Assembly: GCA_045600005.1 (NCBI GenBank)
Contig: JAZRXB010000248.1
Coordinates: forward strand, 1 to 20,036
Origin: Flemingiibacterium sp045600005
GTDB taxonomy: Bacteria > Bacillota > Clostridia > Oscillospirales > CAG-272
Length of the DNA stretch: 20,036 bases
Reading direction: 5' to 3'
The notes under the pieces are model-generated. The model saw only the letters and a program-made list of their open reading frames with translations, ran no database searches and was not told where the DNA came from. Within the stretch, counting starts at the first letter, position 1, and every line of letters starts with the position of its first letter. Of the stretch, positions 7,786 through 15,073 are shown one piece after another. The position numbers were made by a program, and so were the translations under genes.

Positions 7786-7828
7786 CGATTTCACAGGCGG
7801 CGTTCCATCGCCGCAGAGAGGATTCCTT

Positions 7829-8914
7829 ATGTCAGATCGCGTGATGATCGCCATGAGCGGCGGCGTGGACAGCTCGGTGACGGCTTACCTTGTGACAAGA
7901 GACGGGACCGACGCGGTCGGAGCGACGCTGAGACTTTTCACAAGAGAAGATATCGCGCTCGACCCCGATAAGACCTGCTGTTCGCTGACCGATGCGGAGG
8001 ACGCGGCGCGCGCAGCCGAAAAGCTCGGCATCCCGCACTATATCTACGATTTCGGCGGACGTTTCCGCGAGGCGGTGATCGACCGCTTTATTGCGGTCTA
8101 CCGTGAGGGCGGTACGCCGAACCCCTGCATCGACTGCAACCGGCACATCAAGTTCCGCGAGCTGCTCGAAAAGGCGGACGAGCTGAACTGCTCCCATATT
8201 GCGACCGGACATTACGCGCGCGTGGAATACGACGCCGCGTCGGGACGGTATCTCTTAATGAAAGCGGCGGACGCGCGCAAGGACCAGACCTATGTGCTGT
8301 GGGCGTTAAAGCAGGATCAGCTTGCCCGCACGATCTTCCCGCTGGGCGGCATGACCAAGGACGAGGTGAGGAAGCTCGCGTGTGAGCTTGGTCTGGGCAA
8401 TGCGGACAAGCCGGACAGTCAGGACATCTGCTTCGTGCCGGACGGAGACTACGCCCGTTTTATCACGTCCTTCACGCACACCGAACCCGCGCCGGGCGAT
8501 TTTCTCGACACGTCCGGGAAGGTGATCGGACGGCATCAGGGTATCATCCGCTATACCATCGGACAGCGCAAGCATCTCGGCATCGCGCTGGGGCGGCCGG
8601 TCTTCGTGACCGCCATCGACCCGGCGGGCAATACCGTGACCATCGGCGATGAACCGGACCTCTACGCCCGCACACTGTATGCTCACGATATCAATCTCAT
8701 TGCCGTGAAATCGCTCGACCGTCCGCTTCGCGTGACGGTGAAGGCGCGTTATGCGCATAAGGAAGCGCCCGCCGTCGTCGAGCAGACCGGGGAGGATACG
8801 CTCCGCGTGACCTTCGACGAGCCGCAGCGCGCGCTGACCCGCGGTCAGTCGGCAGTCCTGTACGACGGAGACGTCGTGGTCGGCGGCGGCGTCATCTTCC
8901 GCGTTGAAAAATAG
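7829..8914 (+). CDS. mnmA: tRNA-specific 2-thiouridylase MnmA
   Basis: 361 residues, full length. Uses ATP and a persulfide sulfur to thiolate U34 of tRNA Lys, Glu and Gln. The PP-loop SGGVDSS is at residues 10-16; catalytic Cys100 lies in NPCIDCN and Cys201 in SQDICF, the pair corresponding to Cys102/Cys199 of E. coli. GHYARV and KDQTYVLW are the usual tRNA- and ATP-site segments, and a beta-barrel C-terminal domain completes the protein. GAGAGGA lies 6 nt before the ATG. No promoter of its own is obvious in the short gap after the tpiA terminator, and no terminator follows before the aspS promoter. Confidence 0.98.
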   Translation: MSDRVMIAMSGGVDSSVTAYLVTRDGTDAVGATLRLFTREDIALDPDKTCCSLTDAEDAARAAEKLGIPHYIYDFGGRFREAVIDRFIAVYREGGTPNPCIDCNRHIKFRELLEKADELNCSHIATGHYARVEYDAASGRYLLMKAADARKDQTYVLWALKQDQLARTIFPLGGMTKDEVRKLACELGLGNADKPDSQDICFVPDGDYARFITSFTHTEPAPGDFLDTSGKVIGRHQGIIRYTIGQRKHLGIALGRPVFVTAIDPAGNTVTIGDEPDLYARTLYAHDINLIAVKSLDRPLRVTVKARYAHKEAPAVVEQTGEDTLRVTFDEPQRALTRGQSAVLYDGDVVVGGGVIFRVEK

Positions 8915-8947
8915 TCGTAAATAGTACGGAAACTTTTGCCGCAGGAC

Positions 8948-8976
8948 TTGAAAAAAGGCGCCGGGTCTGATATAAT
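8948..8976 (+). promoter_or_regulatory. Promoter of the aspS leader
   Basis: TTGAAA (8948-8953), 17-nt spacer, TATAAT (8971-8976). The predicted transcript start near 8983 gives a long leader of about 190 nt before aspS. A 7-bp hairpin (GGGCGAA/TTCGTCC, one G-U) lies at the start of the transcript. Confidence 0.85.
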
Positions 8977-9026
8977 GTAATATCGGGCGAAGCATTCGTC
9001 CGATCTGATAAACGAAAGGCGCTTAC

Positions 9027-9074
9027 ATGGAAATATGGGTGATCCTCGACATGGATCTGACCCTCGCCGACTGA
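9027..9074 (+). CDS. 15-residue mini-ORF in the aspS leader (leader peptide or HAD gene remnant)
   Basis: ATG at 9027 with a well-spaced CGAAAGG (9013-9019) and a TGA stop at 9072-9074. The peptide is MEIWVILDMDLTLAD. Two readings fit. It carries Asp at residues 8, 10 and 15 just upstream of the aspartyl-tRNA synthetase gene, which suits a leader peptide sensing charged tRNA-Asp. Alternatively, a hydrophobic strand followed by DMDLTLAD is the textbook first motif (DxDxT) of HAD-superfamily hydrolases, so it could be the surviving 5' end of a deleted HAD gene. The in-frame sequence after the stop does not look like a HAD protein. Function unproven. Confidence 0.5.
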   Translation: MEIWVILDMDLTLAD

Positions 9075-9076
9075 AA

Positions 9077-9130
9077 CGGGAGCGGACGCACGGCGCGTCG
9101 GTCGGTCGAGGGGTTCTCTCCCCGCTCCCG
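9077..9130 (+). promoter_or_regulatory. Hairpin structure in the aspS leader
   Basis: A perfect 9-bp stem, CGGGAGCGG (9077-9085) with CCGCTCCCG (9122-9130), begins three nt after the mini-ORF stop. Inside are a GACGC/GCGTC hairpin (9085-9099) and a competing GGGG/CCCC pairing (9110-9113 with 9120-9123). No T-run follows, so it is not a standard intrinsic terminator. A ribosome sitting on the mini-ORF stop would cover the left arm, so translation could switch the fold. I found no T-box consensus. Confidence 0.55.
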
Positions 9131-9175
9131 CCGACAGAAAACGATTTGAAAATTCAAAGAAAGGCACAATAGATT

Positions 9176-10975
9176 ATGGGCGCTCAACTTACTGAAAACG
9201 ACAAAAGAACCTGTTACGCCGCCGAGCTGACGAAAAACGACATCGGCAGGCGCGTCTGCATGATGGGCTGGGTCCAGCGTCAGCGCGACCTCGGCAGCCT
9301 GATCTTCATCGACTTACGCGACCGTTCCGGCATCATTCAGCTGGCGTTCGACGAGAAGACCGAGAAGTCGATCTTCGACCTCGCCTTCACGCTCCGTAGC
9401 GAATACACGATCTGCGCGAAGGGTATCGTCCGCGCGCGCGGCGAAGGAGCCGTCAACCCGAACCTTCCGACCGGCGAGATCGAGATCGCCGTCGACGAGA
9501 TGAAGGTCTTCTCGGTTTCGCAGACTCCTCCCTTCGAGATCGTCGAGAACAGCAACGTCAAGCCTGAGCTTCGTCTGGAGCACCGTTACCTTGACCTGCG
9601 CCGTCCCGACATGACCCGCAACATCATCGCCCGCAGCCAGATCGTCCGCATCGCGCGCGAATACTACGCCGAAAACGGCTTCATCGACATCGAAACTCCC
9701 TGCCTCATCAAGCCGACGCCAGAAGGCGCGCGCGACTACCTCGTTCCGAGCCGCGTCCATCCCGGCAAGTTCTACGCGCTGCCGCAGTCTCCCCAGCTGT
9801 ACAAGCAGCTGCTGATGCTGTCCGGCTTCGACCGTTATTTCCAGGTCGCGCGCTGCTTCCGCGACGAGGACCTGCGTGCCGACCGTCAGCCGGAATTCAC
9901 GCAGATCGACCTTGAAATGTCCTTCGTCACCGAGAACGACGTCATGGAAATGAACGAAAAGTTCATCGTGAAGCTGTTCAAGGAATACAAGGGGATCGAC
10001 CTGCCCACGCCGTTCTTGCGCATGACGTGGAACGAAGCGATGGAGCGCTTCGGCTCGGATAAGCCCGACCTGCGCTTCGGCTACGAGCTTGTCAACATCA
10101 GCGATATTCTGAAGGACTGCGGCTTCAAGGTCTTTGCCGACACGATCAAAAACGGCGGCTCGGTCCGCGCGATCAACATCAAGGGCATGGCTGCGAAGTT
10201 CTCCCGCAAGGAGATCGACTCGCTGACCACCTTCGTCAAGTCCTACAAGGCAAAGGGTCTTGCATGGCTCAAGAACGTGAACGGAGAGGTCTCCTCCTCG
10301 TTCGCCAAGTTCCTCACGCCGGAGGAAAACGCCGCGATCGAAGAAAAGCTGGGCTTCGCCGAGAACGATATCATCTTCATCGTCGCCGATAAGAACAAGG
10401 TCGTCTTTGATTCTCTCGGCGCGCTGCGCTGCGAGATCGCAAAGCGTCTGGGCATTCTCGACCCGAACGAGTACAAGTTCCTGTGGGTCACGGAATTCCC
10501 GCTGCTCGAATATGACGAGGACGAGGGACGCTTCTACGCGATGCACCATCCCTTCACGATGCCGATGGAGGAGGATCTCTGCTACATCGAGTCCGATCCG
10601 GGCAGGATCCGCGCGAAGGCTTACGATATCGTGCTGAACGGCTACGAGATGGGCGGCGGCTCGGTCAGAATCCACGATGCGGAGATCCAGCAGAAGATGT
10701 TCGCTCTGCTCGGCATGACGCCGGAGGAAGCGAACGAGAAGTTCGGCTTCTTACTGGAAGCCTTCAAGTACGGCGTACCGCCGCACGCAGGCATGGCGTT
10801 CGGTCTGGACAGACTGGTCATGCTGGTTCTGGGACTGGACGATATCCGCGAGGTCATCGCGTTCCCGAAGGTCCAGAACGCTTCCGAGCTGATGAGCAAA
10901 TGCCCCGCTCTGCCGGACGCAAAGGCGCTCGCCGAGCTGAACATCGCGGTTCTGAAAACCGAGGAAGACGAATAA
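9176..10975 (+). CDS. aspS: Aspartyl-tRNA synthetase (bacterial type)
   Basis: 599 residues, the length of the bacterial class IIb enzyme with the GAD insertion. Charges tRNA-Asp with aspartate. The N-terminal OB-fold anticodon-binding domain (about 20-125) contains GWVQRQRDLGSLIFIDLRDRSG in two recognisable strands. Motif 2 FRDEDLRADRQPEFTQ starts at residue 228. The bacterial GAD domain lies at about 310-420. Motif 3 GMAFGLDR is at 539-546 with ATP-binding Arg546. Whether it also charges tRNA-Asn (non-discriminating form) cannot be decided here; no gatCAB gene is in the window. The ATG at 9176 has AAAGAAAGG about 11 nt upstream. Expressed from its own promoter at 8948 through the structured leader, and ended by the hairpin at 11041. 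Confidence 0.98.
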   Translation: MGAQLTENDKRTCYAAELTKNDIGRRVCMMGWVQRQRDLGSLIFIDLRDRSGIIQLAFDEKTEKSIFDLAFTLRSEYTICAKGIVRARGEGAVNPNLPTGEIEIAVDEMKVFSVSQTPPFEIVENSNVKPELRLEHRYLDLRRPDMTRNIIARSQIVRIAREYYAENGFIDIETPCLIKPTPEGARDYLVPSRVHPGKFYALPQSPQLYKQLLMLSGFDRYFQVARCFRDEDLRADRQPEFTQIDLEMSFVTENDVMEMNEKFIVKLFKEYKGIDLPTPFLRMTWNEAMERFGSDKPDLRFGYELVNISDILKDCGFKVFADTIKNGGSVRAINIKGMAAKFSRKEIDSLTTFVKSYKAKGLAWLKNVNGEVSSSFAKFLTPEENAAIEEKLGFAENDIIFIVADKNKVVFDSLGALRCEIAKRLGILDPNEYKFLWVTEFPLLEYDEDEGRFYAMHHPFTMPMEEDLCYIESDPGRIRAKAYDIVLNGYEMGGGSVRIHDAEIQQKMFALLGMTPEEANEKFGFLLEAFKYGVPPHAGMAFGLDRLVMLVLGLDDIREVIAFPKVQNASELMSKCPALPDAKALAELNIAVLKTEEDE

Positions 10976-10990
10976 TCCATGACAACCCGC

Positions 10991-11010
10991 CCGCGCGGGG
11001 CCCCGCGCGG
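10991..11010. repeat. Perfect 20-bp G+C palindrome
   Basis: CCGCGCGGGG followed directly by its exact reverse complement, 16 nt after the aspS stop. As RNA it could fold only with some central pairs opened, followed by CCGTACTTTCTT. It may strengthen termination with the hairpin at 11041, or be a protein binding site. Confidence 0.7.
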
Positions 11011-11040
11011 CCGTACTTTCTTCTGCCGAACAGACAGCAG

Positions 11041-11067
11041 AAACGGCGCGTCAGACGCGCCGTTTTT
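11041..11067. terminator. Bidirectional terminator between aspS and lipoprotein gene 2
   Basis: 10-bp stem AAACGGCGCG (11041-11050) with CGCGCCGTTT (11056-11065), loop TCAGA, T-run on the plus strand. On the minus strand the mirrored T residues are fewer but present. It serves the convergent genes ending at 10975 and 11078. Confidence 0.85.
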
Positions 11068-11077
11068 GCGGTGTGAT

Positions 11078-12562
11078 TTAATTGTCGATTGCGTTGTACT
11101 GTTCGAGCAGCTTGGCAAGGTCGCCGAGAGCCGTCGTCATCAGACCCGCATAGGAGGAAACGAAGTTTTCCTTCGCGCCGATCGCGCAGGAACGGAGCAG
11201 GTCGCCGGACTTGCCGAAGTTGTGAATGCCGTTGAGGTCAAAGATGATGTCCGAATAGATCATGTCGAGCATCGCCTTCGAGTTTTCGTCGCGGGAGACC
11301 TTTTCCTTTAAGGTCAGGTTGAACATCTGCGAGCCGACCGTCGTGTAGGAGATATACGCCATCATTTCCATTGCCGTGCCGACCATTTCCTGCTTTTCCG
11401 CCGGAAGCGTGACCGGGACCGCGACGCCGCACGGACCCCACGGAGAACCGTAGGTCAGATATTCGTCCTGATTCTCGTCGAGCTTCGGCATCGGAAGAAT
11501 GCCGTAGTCGTCGGTCATGTCGCGCAGGCTGGCGATGATGCCGCTCATGTTGTAGCCGAGCAGCATGGTCTTCGCGTTCTTGAAGTGGTAGGTCTTGCGG
11601 GTCGATGTGATGCTGCCGTAGGTGGCGGCGGGCAGCGGCTCGGTGAGCAGACGCATATCGTTGTCGTTGACGACCGCGATGATCTTATCCAGGATGTTGA
11701 GGCTCTTTTCCGTGTCCATGGAAAGGACGGGTTCGCCGCCGTCGCCGATCTCGGTCTGGGAACCGCCGCAGCCGATGAAGAACGCCTGACCGGTCAGCTC
11801 GTCGCACGCGAACGCATAGAAGTCCGCGTCAGCGGTCATCTTACCGTCGGCGTTGACGTCCTGCGCGACGTTCTTCGTGATCTGACCGAACTTTTCGAGC
11901 GTCCATTTGCCGTCGAGGACCGCCTCGTAGAGGTTTTCGATCTTGTATTCGTCGCACAGACGCTGGTTGAACGCGATGACGCAGGGCGCATAGTAATAGT
12001 CGAGCGAGATCGGTCCGCTGGTGATATACTGCTTGCCGTTGAAGCTCAGGTTCTTGTGGATCGACTGGCTCCACCACGGCTGATCAAGTCCGAGGACGGG
12101 CATGGTTTCCATATCGAGCAGATAGCCGCCCGGCGCGAGAACGTTCAGACCGTCCGCCATCGACGTGATGATGAGGTCATAGGCGGTGTCGCCCGCGGTA
12201 ATGGCGGTCATCACATCGTTTTTCAGCTTGCCGCGGTCTTCATAGACGGAGTAGGTGATCTCGATGCCGAGCGTTTCTTCGACCTTCTGGTCGCGTGCGT
12301 AGAGCGCGTCGTCAACGACCTCGCCGGTCTGTTCTTCCGGCGGAACGTTCGGATGGTCGACCTGATCCTGAACGATGATGTTCAGCGTCTGACCGTCGAA
12401 GGTCTTGCCGGTCAGCGTTTCAAAATAACTGGTAGTTTCTTCGGGAGTAGTGTCGACCGTGTCGGCGGATGTGTCGGACGTACCGGGGTCGTTTGTGCCG
12501 CCGCAGGACGCCATGGAAGCGAGCATGGAGACGAGAAGCAGAAGACTGATGCGCTTTTTCAT
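11078..12562 (-). CDS. Extracellular solute-binding lipoprotein (ABC sugar-type), paralogue 2
   Basis: 494 residues. Signal peptide MKKRISLLLLVSMLASMASC with lipidated Cys20, then a low-complexity Thr/Asp/Ser linker. It shares with its two paralogues the VDDALYARDQKV-like segment, PWWSQS, NGKQY, GKWTLEKF and ILPMPKLDENQ. An EF-hand-like loop starts at Asp235 (DVNADGKMTADAD), shifted by one residue compared with the canonical spacing. Its own strong promoter (12602-12630) and AGGAAGGA site lie in the 111-nt gap after the AraC gene, so it can be expressed separately from the regulator. No transporter membrane genes are nearby; ligand unknown. Its position beside an AraC regulator and opposite another binding protein with fucosidase suggests a related glycan. 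Confidence 0.88.
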   Translation of the reverse strand: MKKRISLLLLVSMLASMASCGGTNDPGTSDTSADTVDTTPEETTSYFETLTGKTFDGQTLNIIVQDQVDHPNVPPEEQTGEVVDDALYARDQKVEETLGIEITYSVYEDRGKLKNDVMTAITAGDTAYDLIITSMADGLNVLAPGGYLLDMETMPVLGLDQPWWSQSIHKNLSFNGKQYITSGPISLDYYYAPCVIAFNQRLCDEYKIENLYEAVLDGKWTLEKFGQITKNVAQDVNADGKMTADADFYAFACDELTGQAFFIGCGGSQTEIGDGGEPVLSMDTEKSLNILDKIIAVVNDNDMRLLTEPLPAATYGSITSTRKTYHFKNAKTMLLGYNMSGIIASLRDMTDDYGILPMPKLDENQDEYLTYGSPWGPCGVAVPVTLPAEKQEMVGTAMEMMAYISYTTVGSQMFNLTLKEKVSRDENSKAMLDMIYSDIIFDLNGIHNFGKSGDLLRSCAIGAKENFVSSYAGLMTTALGDLAKLLEQYNAIDN

Positions 12563-12580
12563 AAATCTATACCATTCCTT

Positions 12581-12598
12581 CCTGATAATTTCGGTAAA
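12581..12598 (-). promoter_or_regulatory. Shared leader motif, copy at lipoprotein gene 2
   Basis: Minus-strand sequence ACCGAAATTATCAGG, running straight into the Shine-Dalgarno sequence. A close match, ACCGAAATAAGCAGG or nearly so, occupies the same place before the AraC gene (13471-13488). Over 18 aligned positions about 15 agree. Possible operator or common transcript start region. Confidence 0.4.
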
Positions 12599-12601
12599 AT
12601 C

Positions 12602-12630
12602 ATTATAACATATCTGTTCCGTCCATTCAA
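12602..12630 (-). promoter_or_regulatory. Promoter of lipoprotein gene 2
   Basis: On the minus strand: TTGAAT (12630-12625), 17-nt spacer, TATAAT (12607-12602). The predicted transcript start near 12595 falls within the motif shared with the AraC leader. Confidence 0.85.
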
Positions 12631-12673
12631 CATAAATATTCTGATTTCTTTCAAATATATTCCGATTTGTTCT

Positions 12674-13456
12674 TTACTGCCCGTATCCGCGAAGGGCGCG
12701 CGACAGGGCGGACACGCTGCCGTAGCCCGTCGCCTGAGCCGCCATCGCATACGTTTCGCCGCCCGCCAGAAGCTCCCGCGCCTTTAAGAGCCGGACGGAA
12801 CGGAGATACGCATACGGCGTGACGCCCATCTGCTTCCGGAACCGGCGGATGAAGGAGTTCAGCTCGAACCCTTCCGCCGCCGCCAGTTCACCCACGCTGA
12901 GCGGAGAGGCATAGCGCTCCCGTATGACGGTCAGCGTGCGGCAGATGCTTTCGTCCGAGATGAAGGGGAGCGGTTCTTCGGCGTTCAGCATGGTGAGAAG
13001 GGACAGGAGCAGATGATACAGAAGCTGCTTCTGTTCGTCCCGGCTGCCGGCGGGCGCGTCGGCGATGCTGCCGAATCCGGTCGAATAGAGGGTGTGCCGG
13101 TTGGAGCGGCTTGACACCGGATCGATCACCTTCAGCATGGCGTCAAGCTCCGAGCCGGGCGCGACCTTTCGGATGATCGGCGTAGGCGAGATGATCGGCG
13201 GCGTGGTGATGAAGTCGAAATAGATGTGGTCGATCGGATCGTCCGGGTCGGATTCAAACCGGGTGAACCAGTTGTAGGGAAAAAGGTAGATCCGATCCGG
13301 CTCGAACGGAACGGTCTGTCCGCCGTCGACGCAGTAATGCCCGATGCCGCCGCGGATATAGTAGAGACGCTGCATACGGATGGGATGATCCACCCGCCAG
13401 TGGACCGGGACGCGCCCGTTCCCGTTGTTGTCGATGTAAAGATTGACGGAGTTCAC
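12674..13456 (-). CDS. AraC family transcriptional regulator 1
   Basis: 260 residues starting with GTG; the start is supported by an unusually G-rich site (GGGGGGAGGA at 13472-13463) about 6 nt upstream. The N-terminal half (about 1-140) looks like a cupin-type sugar-sensing domain (VPVHWRVDHPIRMQRLYYIRGG). The C-terminal half has the AraC double helix-turn-helix: LSVGELAAAEGFELNSFIRRFRK in the first, MAAQATGYGSVSALSRALRG in the second. The protein stops about nine residues earlier than usual, lacking the G-TP-EYR tail seen in the second AraC protein here. Divergent from the lipoprotein-fucosidase operon at 13611 and upstream of lipoprotein gene 2, so both are likely targets. Effector unknown. 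Confidence 0.9.
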   Translation of the reverse strand: MNSVNLYIDNNGNGRVPVHWRVDHPIRMQRLYYIRGGIGHYCVDGGQTVPFEPDRIYLFPYNWFTRFESDPDDPIDHIYFDFITTPPIISPTPIIRKVAPGSELDAMLKVIDPVSSRSNRHTLYSTGFGSIADAPAGSRDEQKQLLYHLLLSLLTMLNAEEPLPFISDESICRTLTVIRERYASPLSVGELAAAEGFELNSFIRRFRKQMGVTPYAYLRSVRLLKARELLAGGETYAMAAQATGYGSVSALSRALRGYGQ

Positions 13457-13470
13457 GGAATATCCTCCCC

Positions 13471-13488
13471 CCTGCTTATTTCGGTCAA
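13471..13488 (-). promoter_or_regulatory. Shared leader motif, copy at the AraC gene
   Basis: Minus-strand TTGACCGAAATAAGCAGG, directly joined to the G-rich ribosome site of the AraC gene; matches 12581-12598 at about 15 of 18 positions. Could be an autoregulatory operator. Confidence 0.4.
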
Positions 13489-13508
13489 CAGTAAGTTTGT
13501 TTTGGGTA

Positions 13509-13538
13509 TTTACAAAAAGGTGGTATATAGAGTATAAT
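13509..13538 (+). promoter_or_regulatory. Promoter of the lipoprotein 3-fucosidase operon
   Basis: TTTACA (13509-13514), 18-nt spacer, TATAAT (13533-13538), in the 154-bp gap between the divergent AraC gene and lipoprotein gene 3. No convincing AraC promoter was found on the other strand. Confidence 0.75.
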
Positions 13539-13610
13539 AATACTTGATCCCGGATATGTCAAGCATATTTTGGGAAAAAACGAAAACGGATACGAGAAAG
13601 GAAATTCATC

Positions 13611-15056
13611 ATGAAACACAGCCGCACACTGTCATGGCTCTTACTTTCCGCCCTGCTCATTTCGCTTGCTTCCTGCGGCGGCGCCGCTTCGGGGAACGAT
13701 ACGACCGCCGCCGACGGCACGACCGAGCCGGTCGTCGAGGTCGACCCGCTGATGCCGACCGAAACGAAGGACTTCGGCGGACGCAAATTCCGTATACTCT
13801 CCAGCGAAGACCTCCTCGAACGCTATATCTGGGCTGAGGAGGAAAACGGAAACGGCATCAACGACGCGCTCTATCAGCGTACCCGCATGACCGAAGAACA
13901 GCTGAACGTCGATATCGACTGCGAACTCGTTCCGACGATCAACGATACCTATCCGAAGCTCAAGGCGTCCGTCATGGCAGGCGACAACGACTATGATCTG
14001 GTCAACCACCATGTCAATATGAACCTGACCGACTTCGTTGCGGATAATCTGATCATGGACTGGAGCACCGTTCCTCATGTCGATTTTTCCAAACCCTACT
14101 GGAACAGCGACATCATCGAATCGCTTTCGATCAACGGAAAGTCTCCCTATGCGGACGGCGATATCAACATCGTCGATACGGTTTTCATGCTGTACAACAA
14201 ATCGCTGGCAGCGGACCTGAAGCTCGGCAATCTCTATGATTATGTGTTCGACGGGACATGGACGTGGGATAAGCTCATCAAGCTGTCCGCCGACGTGAAG
14301 AACGATATCAACGGCGACTCCAAGTTCGATTACAACGACCGTTTCGGCTGCGTCGTCGACACCTCGTCATCGAGATGGCTGCTGCGCAATGTTCCCGGCG
14401 GCTGCGGCGAGACGGTCTATCAGAACGACAAGGACGGTCTGCGCCTTACGGTCAATGTCGACCGCATCCAGCCGCTGGTCGAGAAGATCTGCGGACTGTT
14501 CAGCGACGGCGGCGGCTACGTCCTCAGCCAAAAGGCGGATTCCCGCCCGGCTACGCCCGATCTGTTCAATCAGGGCAACTGGCTGACGCTCTTCTCGTCC
14601 ACCGCGGGCACCGCATACAATTATAACAACCTGAGCTTCGATTACGGCGTACTGCCGCTGCCGAAGTACGACGAAAAGCAGAACGATTATATCTGCATCA
14701 GCTGGTGCAACAACCTGATGATCCCGGCGCTTGCAGACGCCGATCTGGTCGGCATGGTCACCGAATGGCTGGCATATTACAGCTACAAGATCATGCGTCC
14801 GGCGTTCTATGATTCGCTTCTCAGCGTCAAGTTCGCACAGGACGAGGAGACCGTCCGCATCCTGAACGATTACATTTTTGCGAACATCCGCTACGACCCC
14901 GGCATGAACTTCAAGTCCCCGGGCTTCTACGATTATTTTGACTATCTGGTTGTGAACAACAACACCGGTTTCACGTCCTTCTACGCTTCGAAACTTTCCG
15001 CTGAGGAAGCATATCTCACGAAGCTGAACGAGGCGTTCGCCAACTTCGGCAAATAA
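13611..15056 (+). CDS. Extracellular solute-binding lipoprotein (ABC sugar-type), paralogue 3
   Basis: 481 residues. Signal peptide ends LASC with lipidated Cys22. Same architecture as the other two: INDALYQRTRM segment, PYWNSD, INGKSPY, GTWTWDKL and VLPLPKYDEKQ. Residues 232-243 (DINGDSKFDYND) form a near-ideal EF-hand-type calcium loop. The ribosome site GAAAGGA lies upstream of the ATG at 13611. The fucosidase gene starts 17 nt after the stop, so the two are surely one transcript and the ligand is plausibly a fucose-containing glycan; this is inference from context. No permease genes follow. Confidence 0.88.
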   Translation: MKHSRTLSWLLLSALLISLASCGGAASGNDTTAADGTTEPVVEVDPLMPTETKDFGGRKFRILSSEDLLERYIWAEEENGNGINDALYQRTRMTEEQLNVDIDCELVPTINDTYPKLKASVMAGDNDYDLVNHHVNMNLTDFVADNLIMDWSTVPHVDFSKPYWNSDIIESLSINGKSPYADGDINIVDTVFMLYNKSLAADLKLGNLYDYVFDGTWTWDKLIKLSADVKNDINGDSKFDYNDRFGCVVDTSSSRWLLRNVPGGCGETVYQNDKDGLRLTVNVDRIQPLVEKICGLFSDGGGYVLSQKADSRPATPDLFNQGNWLTLFSSTAGTAYNYNNLSFDYGVLPLPKYDEKQNDYICISWCNNLMIPALADADLVGMVTEWLAYYSYKIMRPAFYDSLLSVKFAQDEETVRILNDYIFANIRYDPGMNFKSPGFYDYFDYLVVNNNTGFTSFYASKLSAEEAYLTKLNEAFANFGK

Positions 15057-15073
15057 TAAATGAGGAAAACGAT

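Noticed and set aside
8977..9175. T-box riboswitch before aspS
   Set aside because: The leader is long enough to raise the idea, but the T-box consensus (GGGTGG-ACCGCG type) and an antiterminator/terminator pair with a T-run are absent.
9314..10675. Long minus-strand open frame opposite aspS (453 codons)
   Set aside because: It lies wholly inside aspS, which has all expected motifs; long antisense frames are common opposite GC-rich genes. The protein has no recognisable family features.
11585..12787. 400-codon plus-strand open frame opposite lipoprotein gene 2
   Set aside because: Runs across the lipoprotein start, its promoter and into the AraC gene; composition is that of an antisense shadow.
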